Counted from the first letter of the stretch, positions 6,759 to 14,671 are shown. The stretch is 64,000 nt of DNA from an uncultured Lachnospiraceae bacterium (GCA_900316855.1 ONEK01000006.1:1-64000); one strand, 5' to 3'. Notes: a model not told the origin generated them from the sequence alone. Translations and numbers: made by a program.

Positions 6759-6775
6759 ATAAAACACCTCCTGCA

Positions 6776-6979
6776 TTACTCCGTTGCTATGCTATCAAGG
6801 TATCTTTGCACCTTGTTTACATTCCACAAAATCCGCTTGCCCATTTGGATTTTTGCTCCTGCTGCCTCGCCGATTTTAACCGCTGTACTCCTGCCACAAT
6901 CAAGGCACTCCGCCAATGTTTCGGTATTGGCTGTCAATCGGTCTGATAACTGAATAACATTGCTTGCGGTTTTATTCAT
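6776..6979 (-). CDS. Excisionase-like small HTH protein
   Basis: A 67-residue protein starting MNKTASNVIQLSDRL at ATG 6979, six bases after GGAGGTG. The core, ETLAECLDCGRSTAVKIGEA then GAKIQMGKRILWNVNKVQRY, has the excisionase/MerR-like layout of a short helix-turn-helix followed by a basic wing and a terminal helix. Such proteins bend attachment-site DNA and direct tyrosine integrases toward excision. Its place second in the early operon, far from int, is usual in satellites and prophages. A transcription-factor role is possible instead. Confidence 0.7.
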   Translation of the reverse strand: MNKTASNVIQLSDRLTANTETLAECLDCGRSTAVKIGEAAGAKIQMGKRILWNVNKVQRYLDSIATE

Positions 6980-7166
6980 TGCCAACACCTCCGCCCTTGG
7001 ATGCTATCTCATCAACATATACTTTGAATTGCTCTGCATCCTCTTTTGAAAACTCTTTTCTCAATTTCCTGCTAAATGCCGCATCCGTGATGCCGAATTT
7101 TTCGGCTACTTGCCACAACCTCACACCTTTACTCGCTGCATATAGTTTCAATTCTCTGTTGTTCAT
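6972..7166 (-). CDS. Cro-like small HTH regulator, first gene of the early operon
   Basis: A 64-residue protein starting MNNRELKLYAASKG at ATG 7166, with AGGAGG five bases upstream. VRLWQVAEKFGITDAAFSRK is a helix-turn-helix and the remainder a helical tail. It is the first gene of the minus-strand operon, divergent from the CI-like repressor at 7297. That arrangement resembles a cI/cro switch. It overlaps the next gene by eight bases. Confidence 0.7.
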   Translation of the reverse strand: MNNRELKLYAASKGVRLWQVAEKFGITDAAFSRKLRKEFSKEDAEQFKVYVDEIASKGGGVGNE

Positions 7167-7213
7167 TGCATACCTCCTATTGAATTATTGCTATAACTTT
7201 GTTATACTCATAT

Positions 7214-7239
7214 TGTAAACAATGTTATTGTTGTTTACA
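7214..7239. promoter_or_regulatory. Palindromic operator between the divergent regulator genes
   Basis: TGTAAACAA (7214-7222) and TTGTTTACA (7231-7239) form a perfect 9-bp inverted repeat with an eight-base spacer. It lies in the 130-bp gap between the Cro-like and CI-like genes, where promoters for both directions must sit. It is the likely binding site of the CI-like and/or Cro-like protein. The promoter boxes themselves are not clear enough to call. Confidence 0.7.
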
Positions 7240-7296
7240 CTCTGCAAATAAACCCTCTTTTGAGGTATGTTTTGTTAGAATTGGAGGCAAATTATT

Positions 7297-7857
7297 ATGA
7301 AAAATGAGGCAATTTATAACAAAGAACTCGCAAAAAGGTTTAGAACATTGAGAGAGGATGCCGAACTAACGCAAGAACAACTCGCATCAAAATTACACAT
7401 TAGCCATGTTCAAGTCTATAATTACGAAAAAGCACGGCGGCGAATAACCGAACAAACCGCCGATTTAATGGCAATGATATTTAGTATTGATGCAAGTTAT
7501 CTCTTGGATGAAACTGTTAAATATAGAACGGCAGCGGAAAAATTCAAAACAGAATTTCAAACCGCAATAAATGAAAGCAATCAAGAGGCATATTATATGT
7601 ATAATGCTATCTGCTGCCTTGCGGCTCTCAATGGCTATACTGTGGAAATAAAAGGGAAATCAGATATTGCAAACGATGTTAGAAAAGTATTATCAACAGG
7701 CAAAGGAAAAATAGGCGATAGTTTCAAGGAATATATGGTTTTCTATCGGAACGGCAAAAAAGAGTTTTCTTTATCTCTTGAGGATGCAAACCATTTTGGA
7801 AACCACATCAACGATATTTTCTTATCACACATCAAGTGGAATGTAAAAACAGAATAG
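7297..7857 (+). CDS. XRE-family repressor (CI/Stl-like) of the element
   Basis: A 186-residue protein; the ATG at 7297 follows TTGGAGGC. Residues about 10-65 are a Cro/CI helix-turn-helix (LREDAELTQEQLASKLHISH, then QVYNYEKARRRI). The remaining 120 residues are a domain I do not recognise, with no S24 peptidase motif. RecA-stimulated self-cleavage is therefore unlikely, and derepression by a protein from a helper phage, as for PICI Stl, is conceivable. It is the only plus-strand gene of the element and has its own terminator at 7896-7925. Confidence 0.85.
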   Translation: MKNEAIYNKELAKRFRTLREDAELTQEQLASKLHISHVQVYNYEKARRRITEQTADLMAMIFSIDASYLLDETVKYRTAAEKFKTEFQTAINESNQEAYYMYNAICCLAALNGYTVEIKGKSDIANDVRKVLSTGKGKIGDSFKEYMVFYRNGKKEFSLSLEDANHFGNHINDIFLSHIKWNVKTE

Positions 7858-7895
7858 GCAGCAGGCGTATAATTTGCCTCCTGCATCATAAGAAA

Positions 7896-7925
7896 AACCC
7901 CTGCTCCATCGGCAAGGGTTTTTTG
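7896..7925 (+). terminator. Intrinsic terminator after the CI-like gene
   Basis: AACCCCTGC (7896-7904) pairs with GCAAGGGTT (7912-7920) and is followed by TTTTTG. It stands 38 bases past the stop codon. Confidence 0.8.
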
Positions 7926-7933
7926 TTTGGCAA

Positions 7934-7954
7934 TTGGTGTAAAATTGGTGTAAA
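7934..7954 (+). repeat. Two tandem arm-type sites near the right end
   Basis: TTGGTGTAAA at 7934-7943 and 7945-7954, the same word as the three copies at 1135-1166. Their presence at both ends of the element supports an integrase arm-binding role. Confidence 0.65.
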
Positions 7955-7959
7955 TCCAT

Positions 7960-7993
7960 AAAAATAAGGCTCTCCAAAACCTCGGAAAGCCTT
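7960..7993 (-). terminator. Terminator supplied by the element downstream of truncated lysS
   Basis: On the minus strand AAGGCTTTCC (7993-7984) pairs with GGAGAGCCTT (7975-7966), followed by ATTTTT. It begins 17 bases past the new lysS stop codon and lies within the element. Confidence 0.75.
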
Positions 7994-8010
7994 GATTTAT
8001 AAGTATTTTC

Positions 8011-9543
8011 TTAATTGAGGGTTTTTAGTGTCGGGAATAACAATACATCGCGGATGGCGGCGCTGTTGGTGAACAGCATGACCATGCGGTCGATGCCGTA
8101 TCCGATGCCGCCCGTGGGAGGCATGCCGATTTCCATGGCATGCAGGAAGTCCTCGTCAGTATGCTCGGCTTCCTCATCGCCTGCTGCCGCATTGGCATCC
8201 TGCGCCGCAAAGCGCTCCCTCTGGTCGATGGGATCGTTCAACTCGGAGTAGGCGTTGCACATCTCCCAGCCGTTGATATACAGCTCGAAGCGCTCGACCT
8301 TGGAGGGGTCGTCGGGCTTTTTCTTCGTCAGCGGAGAGATCTCAATCGGATGATCCATGATGAACGTCGGCTGGATCATCTTGTCCTCGCAGAAGGCATC
8401 AAAGAAGAGGTTTACGATATCGCCCTTTTTGTGGCGCGCCTCATATTCCACGTGATGCTCGTCGGCAAGCTTCTTCGCCTCCTCATCGGTCTGCACCTCA
8501 TCGAAGTTGATACCGGTTTCTTCCCTGATGGCATCAACCATCGTGAGCCTGCGGAAGGGCTTCGAGAAATCGATCTGCCGGTCACCGTAGGTAATGACAT
8601 CCGTGTGGCAGATTTTCTCGGCGATGTCCTTGTAGAGGGACTCGGTCAGCTCCATCATACCGTTGTAATCCGTGTACGCCTGATACAGCTCCATGAGCGT
8701 GAATTCCGGGTTGTGCCGGGTATCCGTGCCCTCGTTGCGGAAGACACGGCCGATCTCATAGACGCGCTCCAAGCCGCCTACAATCAGCCTCTTCAGGTAC
8801 AGCTCCAGGGAAATGCGGAGCTTCCTGTCCTCATCGAGGGCGTTGTAGTGCGTGATGAACGGACGCGCACTCGCACCGCCGGCGTTCTCGACCAGCATGG
8901 GGGTCTCGACCTCCATGAAGTCGCGTCCTGCGAGGAAGCTGCGGATCTCCGCAATGATGGCGGACCGCTTCTTGAACGTCTCGCGCACTCCCTCATTCAT
9001 GATGAGGTCGACGTATCTCTGACGGTACCGGGTATCTGTATCCGTCAGTCCGTGGAACTTCTCCGGAAGCGGCTCAAGCGACTTCGACAGCAGTGTCAGG
9101 GACTGTACATGAACGGAGATCTCACCTGTTTTCGTCTTAAACGGAAAACCCTTGATACCGATGATGTCGCCGATGTCCATGTGCTTGAACTCCGCATAGG
9201 GCTCATCGCCCAGGTCATTGCGGCTGACATAGAACTGGATGCGGCCGTCGCGGTCCTGCAGGTTGCCGAACGAAGCCTTGCCCATGACGCGCTTGCTCAT
9301 CATGCGTCCTGCAAGGGATACCGTCGCCGGATCCTTCGTGTAGTTTCCCTCCTCGTCCAGCTCGCCACACAGGGAATCGAACTGGTCCTTCACCTGCTGC
9401 GTGTGATACGTCTGGTCATAGGTGGTAATCCGGAAGGGATCCTTTCCCTCTGCCTGAAGGGCGGAAAGCTTCTCGCGCCTTACCTTCTTCAGCTGGTTAA
9501 TGTCCTGCGCGGGCTGTTCCTGCTTCGACTTGTTCTCTCCCAT
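8011..9543 (-). CDS. lysS: Lysyl-tRNA synthetase, class II, truncated to the catalytic core by the element
   Basis: Charges tRNA-Lys with lysine in the cytoplasm. The 510-residue product has the N-terminal anticodon-binding OB-fold (AGRMMSKRVMGKASFGNLQD region) and the class II core with VGGLERVYEIGRVFRNEGTD, RHNPEFTLMELYQAY and the C-terminal motif 3 region GGIGYGIDRMVMLF. It ends IRDVLLFPTLKTLN. The final codons from about 8027 down are element DNA: the normal continuation (PTLKSLKAEN and the tRNA-binding domain) is found at 508-1007. The remaining length equals that of ordinary bacterial LysRS, so the enzyme should be functional, perhaps with weaker tRNA binding. ATG 9543 follows AGAGAGGA; an ATG at 9558 is also possible. 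It lies downstream of greA. Confidence 0.95.
   Translation of the reverse strand: MGENKSKQEQPAQDINQLKKVRREKLSALQAEGKDPFRITTYDQTYHTQQVKDQFDSLCGELDEEGNYTKDPATVSLAGRMMSKRVMGKASFGNLQDRDGRIQFYVSRNDLGDEPYAEFKHMDIGDIIGIKGFPFKTKTGEISVHVQSLTLLSKSLEPLPEKFHGLTDTDTRYRQRYVDLIMNEGVRETFKKRSAIIAEIRSFLAGRDFMEVETPMLVENAGGASARPFITHYNALDEDRKLRISLELYLKRLIVGGLERVYEIGRVFRNEGTDTRHNPEFTLMELYQAYTDYNGMMELTESLYKDIAEKICHTDVITYGDRQIDFSKPFRRLTMVDAIREETGINFDEVQTDEEAKKLADEHHVEYEARHKKGDIVNLFFDAFCEDKMIQPTFIMDHPIEISPLTKKKPDDPSKVERFELYINGWEMCNAYSELNDPIDQRERFAAQDANAAAGDEEAEHTDEDFLHAMEIGMPPTGGIGYGIDRMVMLFTNSAAIRDVLLFPTLKTLN
8015..8036. repeat. attR: right attachment-site repeat of the element
   Basis: TTGAGGG (8015-8021), five bases, then AGTGTCGGGA (8027-8036), matching 986-1007 at 19 of 22 positions. 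On the coding strand it spells the last lysS codons and includes the element-provided stop TAA just left of it. Confidence 0.85.
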
Positions 9544-9580
9544 AATGTCCTCTCTCATGGCCTGCCCTGCAGGCCTTCAT

Positions 9581-9629
9581 ATTAAAAGCCCTCCCCGGAA
9601 GATTCCCAAACAGCGTTTCCGGGAAGGGC
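9581..9629 (-). terminator. Hairpin with T-run between greA and lysS
   Basis: On the minus strand GCCCTTCCCGGAAA (from 9629) pairs with TTCCGGGGAGGGC (ending 9588), followed by TTTTAAT. It may partially terminate greA transcripts before lysS or protect the greA 3' end. Confidence 0.6.
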
Positions 9630-9674
9630 AGTTTCGCAATTCTGATCCTCAGTTGGACCTGCGCAAGGGTCTAT

Positions 9675-10166
9675 TCACCCGTCCACGCGGTCAATCTGCA
9701 GCACCTTGTACTGGAAATCTCCGGCAGCCGTGCTGGCTGTCACGGTATCACCGACCTTCGCTCCGATGAGGGCACGGCCTACCGGGGATTCATTGGAGAT
9801 CTTATCCTCCAGGCTGTTGGCCTCCGAAGAGCCGACGATGGTGTACGTCAGATCCTCGTCATCGAGTACGTCATGAATCCTCACCCTGCAGCCGATGCTG
9901 ACCTTGTCGAGTGTGACCTCGTCCTCGACAACAACTTCCACGTTCTTGAGGATAGCCTCGAGCTCCTCGATTCTGGCTTCGATATCGCGCTGTTCATCCT
10001 TGGCTGCGTCATACTCCGCGTTCTCGGACAGATCTCCCTGCTCCCTGGCTTCCTTGATCTTCTGCGCAACCTCCTGGCGTCTTACGACCTTCAGGTTATG
10101 CAGCTCATCCTCATATTTCTTGAGTCCGGCATAAGTAATCACATTTTTCTTCTCTTCTGCAGCCAT
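9675..10166 (-). CDS. greA: Transcription elongation factor GreA
   Basis: Rescues arrested RNA polymerase by stimulating cleavage of backtracked RNA through its secondary channel. The 163-residue length is typical. The N-terminal coiled coil (residues about 10-80) carries the family signature, with the acidic tip in EQGDLSENAEYDAAKDEQRD. The C-terminal FKBP-like domain includes SPVGRALIGAKVGD. ATG 10166 is preceded by AAGGAGTG; an upstream in-frame ATG at 10193 lacks a site. It follows a consensus promoter at 10308-10336 and precedes lysS, a common greA-lysS pair in Firmicutes. Confidence 0.96.
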   Translation of the reverse strand: MAAEEKKNVITYAGLKKYEDELHNLKVVRRQEVAQKIKEAREQGDLSENAEYDAAKDEQRDIEARIEELEAILKNVEVVVEDEVTLDKVSIGCRVRIHDVLDDEDLTYTIVGSSEANSLEDKISNESPVGRALIGAKVGDTVTASTAAGDFQYKVLQIDRVDG

Positions 10167-10307
10167 ATCCACTCCTTGAAAATCCTGCGGCATCCGTCCC
10201 GGTTCCCTCCGGCGCCTGCCGTGCGTAATTCACAGGAATACCCCGCCCTGGCAGCAGGACATTCAATATGCCCCTCCTCGCCGGCAGGGTGAACCCGTCG
10301 CCGGATT

Positions 10308-10336
10308 ATTTTATATATTCAGGATATTCCTGTCAA
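10308..10336 (-). promoter_or_regulatory. Sigma-A promoter for greA-lysS
   Basis: On the minus strand TTGACA (10336-10331), 17 bases, TAAAAT (10313-10308). The -35 box is perfect. It lies between the oppF stop and greA, leaving a 5' leader of about 130 bases. Confidence 0.85.
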
Positions 10337-10354
10337 GCCCGCCGGCGGCGCCGT

Positions 10355-11311
10355 TCAGCTGTACCGGAGCGGCTCCCTGGCAAGCCAGGCGTTCACTTCC
10401 TCATCGGTTCCCAGCACATGATGCGTACCCTCGATGAGGTGATCCGTCCCCTGGCTGTAGTCGATTCCGCTCGCTGCGTAGTCGTAGTTCTCGGCAACCC
10501 GCTTTTTCTCCACGACGGGATTTGGGGAAGGAATGGCAGACAGAAGGGACCGCGTATACGGATGAACCGGATGTGTATAGATCTCGTCCGTTGTTCCGGT
10601 CTCCAGCAGGTGTCCCAGGTGCAGTACGCCGATCCGGTCGCTGATGTACTTCACCATCGACAGATCGTGCGCGATGAAAAGGAACGCCGTCCCGGTCTCA
10701 TCCTGTATGTCCTTCATGAGGTTGACCACCTGCGCCTGGATGGACACATCCAGGGCGGAGATACACTCATCGGCGATGATGAGCTTCGGATTCATGACCA
10801 GGGCCCTGGCAATACCTACGCGCTGTCTCTGGCCGCCGGAAAACTGGTGCGGGTAGCGAGATGCGTGCTCCGGTGCGAGGCCGACCTTTTTCAGGATTTC
10901 CTTCACCGTCTCGTCACGCTCCGCGGCCGTTTTGCAGGAATGGTGAATATCCAGTCCCTCACCGATGATATCCTCCACCTTCTTGCGGGGGTTCAGCGAT
11001 GCCATGGGATCCTGGAAGATCATCTGCATCTGTGTGCGCAGCATCTCTTCCGTCTTCGGGGACAGTCTGCCGCTGATGTCCGTCCCGTTGAATATGATCT
11101 TCCCTGCAGTCGGATCATAGAGCCGGATCACAGACCGCCCGATTGTCGATTTGCCGGAACCGGATTCCCCGACGAGACCATAGGTCTCCCCGGGCCAGAT
11201 CTTAAAGCTCACTCCGTCGACTGCCTTCACCGTGAAATGACGGTTCACCCGGAAGTACTGCTTCAGTCCCTCGACCTCAAGGAGGGGTTCCTTCGAGTAA
11301 TCTGCGTTCAT
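10355..11311 (-). CDS. oppF: Oligopeptide ABC transporter ATP-binding protein OppF
   Basis: One of two ATPases that power peptide import. The 318-residue protein has Walker A ([12 protein letters not shown]), the Q-loop (MIFQDPMASLNPRK), the ABC signature SGGQRQRVGIARAL, Walker B with LIIADECISALDVS and the switch histidine in FIAHDLSMV. The C-terminal oligopeptide/dipeptide extension (LLETGTTDEIYTHPVHPYTR) is typical of OppD/OppF. Its ATG overlaps the oppD stop by four bases. It is the last gene of the oppABCDF operon. Confidence 0.95.
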   Translation of the reverse strand: MNADYSKEPLLEVEGLKQYFRVNRHFTVKAVDGVSFKIWPGETYGLVGESGSGKSTIGRSVIRLYDPTAGKIIFNGTDISGRLSPKTEEMLRTQMQMIFQDPMASLNPRKKVEDIIGEGLDIHHSCKTAAERDETVKEILKKVGLAPEHASRYPHQFSGGQRQRVGIARALVMNPKLIIADECISALDVSIQAQVVNLMKDIQDETGTAFLFIAHDLSMVKYISDRIGVLHLGHLLETGTTDEIYTHPVHPYTRSLLSAIPSPNPVVEKKRVAENYDYAASGIDYSQGTDHLIEGTHHVLGTDEEVNAWLAREPLRYS

Positions 11312-12387
11312 TCGAGACCCGCTCCTTTCTTCATTCTCTCAATTCTCACCTTCAGCTCCGGCGGCATTTCCACCTTCGGTGCTCTCGGATCGAGGAGCCA
11401 CGTAGCTGCGTAATGGGTATCTGTCACCCGGAACATCGGAGGCTCTGCCTTGTCGTCCACAACAAGTGCGAAACGGTCACGGGGTGCAAAGGCATCGCCC
11501 TGCTTCTCGTGAAGAAGGTTGGGAGGTGACCCGGGAATCGTATAAAGTCTTTCATCGTCTGTATCCAGGTCCGGCATGGCAGACAGAAGGCCCCAGGTAT
11601 ACGGATGCCTGGGATCGTAATAGATCTCGTTGATGAGGCCTTTCTCCACAATCCTGCCGGCGTACATAACGTTGACGTAGTCCGCAACCTTCGCCACGAC
11701 ACCGAGGTCATGTGTAATATAGATAACGGAAATGCCCCGCTCCTTCTGAATCCTGCGGATGAGCTCCAGTATCCTGGCCTGAATGGTGACGTCCAGCGCT
11801 GTCGTCGGTTCATCACAGATCAGCAGATCCGGATTGCAGGCGAGTGCAATGGCGATGACGACCCGCTGCCGCATGCCACCGGAGAGCTGGTGCGGATAGT
11901 TTTTCATCCGGTCTTCGGCGTCGGTGATGCCGACTTCCTTCAGCAGTTCGACCGCCTTGCTCCGGGCTTCCTCCTTCGGAGTCCTGAAGTGCCAGATCAT
12001 GCCCTCCATAATCTGTTTGCCGATCGTCATCGTCGGATCGAGGGACGTCATCGGATCCTGGAAGACCATCGCTATCCGCTTCCCGTTGATGTGCGTGCGA
12101 ATCCACTTCTTATCCTTTTTAAGGATTTCGACTGTCTCCTTTGTATCGTCGTCATGACGGTAGGTGAACTGAATGGAGCCACCGTTGACAATGGCGTTTT
12201 TGGCCAGGATGCCCATGGCCGCCTTCATCGTCACGGACTTGCCTGAGCCCGACTCTCCGACAATCGCGACCGTCTCGCCTTTATACAGGTCGAGATCAAT
12301 GCCGCGGATGGCGTGTACATATCCGGCGGTTGTTTTGAAGCTGATATCCAGTCCCCGGATTTCAAGGATTTTCTCTCTCTCTGCCAT
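11308..12387 (-). CDS. oppD: Oligopeptide ABC transporter ATP-binding protein OppD
   Basis: The second ATPase of the importer, 359 residues. Motifs: Walker [15 protein letters not shown]-loop [14 protein letters not shown], signature [15 protein letters not shown], Walker [15 protein letters not shown], switch [10 protein letters not shown]. The C-terminal extension ([19 protein letters not shown], then [16 protein letters not shown]) is the oligopeptide-type tail; the usual iron-sulfur cysteine cluster seen in some relatives is absent. It overlaps oppF by four bases and follows oppC by about 70 bases. Confidence 0.95.
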   Translation of the reverse strand: MAEREKILEIRGLDISFKTTAGYVHAIRGIDLDLYKGETVAIVGESGSGKSVTMKAAMGILAKNAIVNGGSIQFTYRHDDDTKETVEILKKDKKWIRTHINGKRIAMVFQDPMTSLDPTMTIGKQIMEGMIWHFRTPKEEARSKAVELLKEVGITDAEDRMKNYPHQLSGGMRQRVVIAIALACNPDLLICDEPTTALDVTIQARILELIRRIQKERGISVIYITHDLGVVAKVADYVNVMYAGRIVEKGLINEIYYDPRHPYTWGLLSAMPDLDTDDERLYTIPGSPPNLLHEKQGDAFAPRDRFALVVDDKAEPPMFRVTDTHYAATWLLDPRAPKVEMPPELKVRIERMKKGAGLE

Positions 12388-12459
12388 ATCTGATACTCTC
12401 TTCCGAGTTCTCCCGAACCGTCTGCCTGCGCTTTTCCCGCGGGCGCAGCCGGAAGGTAC

Positions 12460-13530
12460 TCACATTTCCTTCATCTTCGGGTCCAGTGCCTCACGCAGTC
12501 CGTCCGCGATCAGGTTGAACGACAGCATGAGCAGTGCCATGACGACAATCGGCGCTACGATCTGGTACGGGTGTGTCGTGAAGCTGTTATACCCGTCGGA
12601 AATCAGGGAACCCAGTGAGCACTGCGGCACCGGGATTCCCAGGCCGACAAACGACAGGAATGCCTCCGTAAAGATCGCCGTCGGGATTGAGAACATCACC
12701 TGTGTGATGACCGGTCCGATGATATTCGGCAGGATTTCCGCGAAGATGATGTGGAATGAATGTGCGCCGAGCGTTTTCGATGCCAGCACGAATTCCTGCT
12801 CCTTGAGCTTGAGCATCTCCGCACGGGCAATCCGGCTCATGCCGACCCACTCCGTCAGCATCAGGGCAAAGATAATCGTCAGCATGCCCGGCTTGAGAAT
12901 GAGCAGCAGAAGCGTCACGATTACGAGCCGCGGGATGCCGTTCATGACCTCGAGGATCCGCTGCATGATGATATCGGTCTTGCCGCCGAAATATCCGGAA
13001 ACCAGGCCGTAGGACAGTCCGATGACCATGTCGATGAACGTCGCTGCCACAGCGATGATGAGCGATACGCGCGTTCCGGTCCACGTTCTCGTCCAGATAT
13101 CACGGCCATAGCGGTCGGAGCCGAACCAGTAGAACGTGTCGTAGAGCTTCTTCTCCGCATAGGCGTTTGTCTTCTTCGTGCCGGTTGTTGTGCTCATGGT
13201 TTCCGAGCCGTCGAGGATGCCGAGGTTCTCGATTCCCTGGATCCGGGGCGCGAGGTTCTTGTTCGCGAGATTCTGCGACGAGTAGTCATATCCGCTCACA
13301 TGCGGGCCGATGATGGCCATCAGGATGAGGAACAATACGATAAACAAGCCGGCCACGGCGCTCTTTTTGTGGAAGAAGCGCGTCGTCACATCCTTCCAGA
13401 ACGACTGGGAAGCAAAGTTCGTATCGATCGCAATCTCGCCCTCATTGTGCTTCAGGACGAAGTCGGAATCGACCGGCGTATACGGCTGCTGGGGTGTATA
13501 GGTTGCTGCGGCTGTCTTAGTCTTGCCCAT
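12460..13530 (-). CDS. oppC: Oligopeptide ABC transporter permease OppC
   Basis: Membrane subunit of 356 residues. It has a long cytoplasmic N-terminus (about 55 residues), a first transmembrane helix (SAVAGLFIVLFLILMAIIG), a periplasm-equivalent loop, and the BPD_transp_1 core with five helices. The EAA-like coupling motif appears around KEQEFVLASKTLGAHSFHII. It forms the channel with OppB, whose stop codon is two bases upstream of this start. Confidence 0.94.
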   Translation of the reverse strand: MGKTKTAAATYTPQQPYTPVDSDFVLKHNEGEIAIDTNFASQSFWKDVTTRFFHKKSAVAGLFIVLFLILMAIIGPHVSGYDYSSQNLANKNLAPRIQGIENLGILDGSETMSTTTGTKKTNAYAEKKLYDTFYWFGSDRYGRDIWTRTWTGTRVSLIIAVAATFIDMVIGLSYGLVSGYFGGKTDIIMQRILEVMNGIPRLVIVTLLLLILKPGMLTIIFALMLTEWVGMSRIARAEMLKLKEQEFVLASKTLGAHSFHIIFAEILPNIIGPVITQVMFSIPTAIFTEAFLSFVGLGIPVPQCSLGSLISDGYNSFTTHPYQIVAPIVVMALLMLSFNLIADGLREALDPKMKEM

Positions 13531-13532
13531 GA

Positions 13533-14465
13533 TCAGCCCTCCTTTGCCAGGCGGATGCGGGGATCAATGACACCGTACAGAATGTCGACCACCAGCATGA
13601 TGCCGATGTACATGGCGGAATAAATGAACGCAAGGGATATCACGACGTTGTAGTCATTCGACTGGATCGCATTGACAAGGAGGGATCCGACGCCGGGGAT
13701 GGCGAAGATCTTCTCCACGACGAGCGAGCCGGTCATGAGGTCTACGATGAGTGGTGCGAGCACGGTGATAATCGGGATGAGAGCATTCCTCAGGGCATGC
13801 CGGAAGATCAGGGATGAGCCCGAGATTCCCTTCGACTCCGCGAGCAGCATGTAATCGCTGTCCAGCACCTCCAGCATCTCGGACCGCGTGAACCGCGCGA
13901 TGGACGCCATCGTAAACATGGACAGCGACACGCTCGGCAGGAAGCTCGATGCCAGCATACGCTTCGCGTCAAACAACATCGGGAAGATCTTCAGCCGGAA
14001 TCCGAACTGATAGGACAGGAGCAGGGCAAATACATACGACGGGACAGAAACACCGATGACGGAGATGATCGTGCAGATAGTGTCGACCCATGTGTCATGC
14101 TTCAGCGCAGCAAGAAGCCCGAGGATCAGACCCACCAGGGCACCCATGGCAACCGCTGCTCCGCCGATCTTGATGGAGATCGGCAGCCTTGTCTTCAGCA
14201 GCTGTGAAATCGGAGTGTTCTTCGAGATGTTGTAGCTCACGCCGAAGTCGCCGGTCAGCATATTCTTTACATAGCGGCCGAACTGGACGATGACCGGCTG
14301 ATCCAGGCCGTACTTCGCATAAAGCGTGGCACGCTGGGAGTCGTTCAGCTTCTCATCGTTGAACGGAGAACCCGGCATCAGCTGCATAAGGATAAACAAC
14401 ACAAGCAGTATGACGAGCAGCGTGAAGATGGATGTCAGTACCCGTTTAATAATATATTTTCTCAC
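13533..14465 (-). CDS. oppB: Oligopeptide ABC transporter permease OppB
   Basis: Membrane subunit, about 310 residues from the GTG at 14465. An upstream GTG at 14513 would add 16 residues, but the chosen start gives the usual OppB beginning (RKYIIKRVLTSIFTLLVILL). Six transmembrane helices are expected; the first 30 residues are the first helix, and the coupling motif lies near SDYMLLAESKGISGSSLIFR. It is separated from oppA by 278 bases that hold a strong terminator, so it should be expressed at a lower level than the binding protein. Confidence 0.92.
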   Translation of the reverse strand: MRKYIIKRVLTSIFTLLVILLVLFILMQLMPGSPFNDEKLNDSQRATLYAKYGLDQPVIVQFGRYVKNMLTGDFGVSYNISKNTPISQLLKTRLPISIKIGGAAVAMGALVGLILGLLAALKHDTWVDTICTIISVIGVSVPSYVFALLLSYQFGFRLKIFPMLFDAKRMLASSFLPSVSLSMFTMASIARFTRSEMLEVLDSDYMLLAESKGISGSSLIFRHALRNALIPIITVLAPLIVDLMTGSLVVEKIFAIPGVGSLLVNAIQSNDYNVVISLAFIYSAMYIGIMLVVDILYGVIDPRIRLAKEG

Positions 14466-14629
14466 AATCTTGCTTGCCTTTCCTACGGAATTCTTTTTCG
14501 TACGCTCCGGCACCCCTCAGGGGCTTTTACCCTTACCCGGGAAAATGCTGGCGTGTGCCGGAATTTGCGAAGCAGTCCGCACGGGTTCCCGGATGTCTGC
14601 AGCAGCCTTTGCATCCGGAACAGAAAACG

Positions 14630-14671
14630 AAAAAATAAGCGGGCCGCACGAGGAAATCTCATGCGGCCCGC
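14630..14671 (-). terminator. Strong terminator between oppA and oppB
   Basis: On the minus strand GCGGGCCGCA (14671-14662) pairs perfectly with TGCGGCCCGC (14648-14639), followed by TTATTTTTTCG. Since oppB has no obvious promoter of its own, it probably acts as a partial terminator that makes oppA mRNA more abundant than that of the membrane subunits. Confidence 0.85.

Larger units (their letters stand above)
998..8036. mobile_element. Integrated ~7-kb satellite-like element inserted within lysS
   Basis: The boundaries are the direct repeats at 986-1007 and 8015-8036, both inside lysS sequence. The content is AT-rich against a GC-rich chromosome. It encodes a Tn916-type tyrosine integrase at the left end and a divergent CI-like repressor at the right end. 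Between them is a minus-strand operon: Cro-like, excisionase-like, winged-helix, SF3 helicase, small protein, primase-polymerase, TerS-like HTH and small proteins. TTGGTGTAAA direct repeats near both ends look like integrase arm sites. It encodes no relaxase, coupling protein, type IV secretion, capsid, portal or large terminase. This gene set is typical of phage satellites of the PICI type (int, divergent repressor, xis, primase/replication, TerS). A defective prophage remnant or a minimal integrative plasmid are the alternatives. Confidence 0.85.

Noticed and set aside
998..8036. The element as an integrative conjugative or mobilizable element
   Set aside because: No relaxase, coupling ATPase or type IV secretion gene is present and no oriT-like sequence was recognised. 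Trans-mobilisation remains possible.
8140..9585. A 481-codon open frame on the plus strand opposite lysS
   Set aside because: It is the antisense shadow of a conserved GC-rich gene, has no ribosome binding site and no family features. The same applies to the long plus-strand frames opposite oppF, oppA, dnaE, the GGDEF/EAL gene, glmS, the LCP gene, the glycosyltransferases and rfbA.
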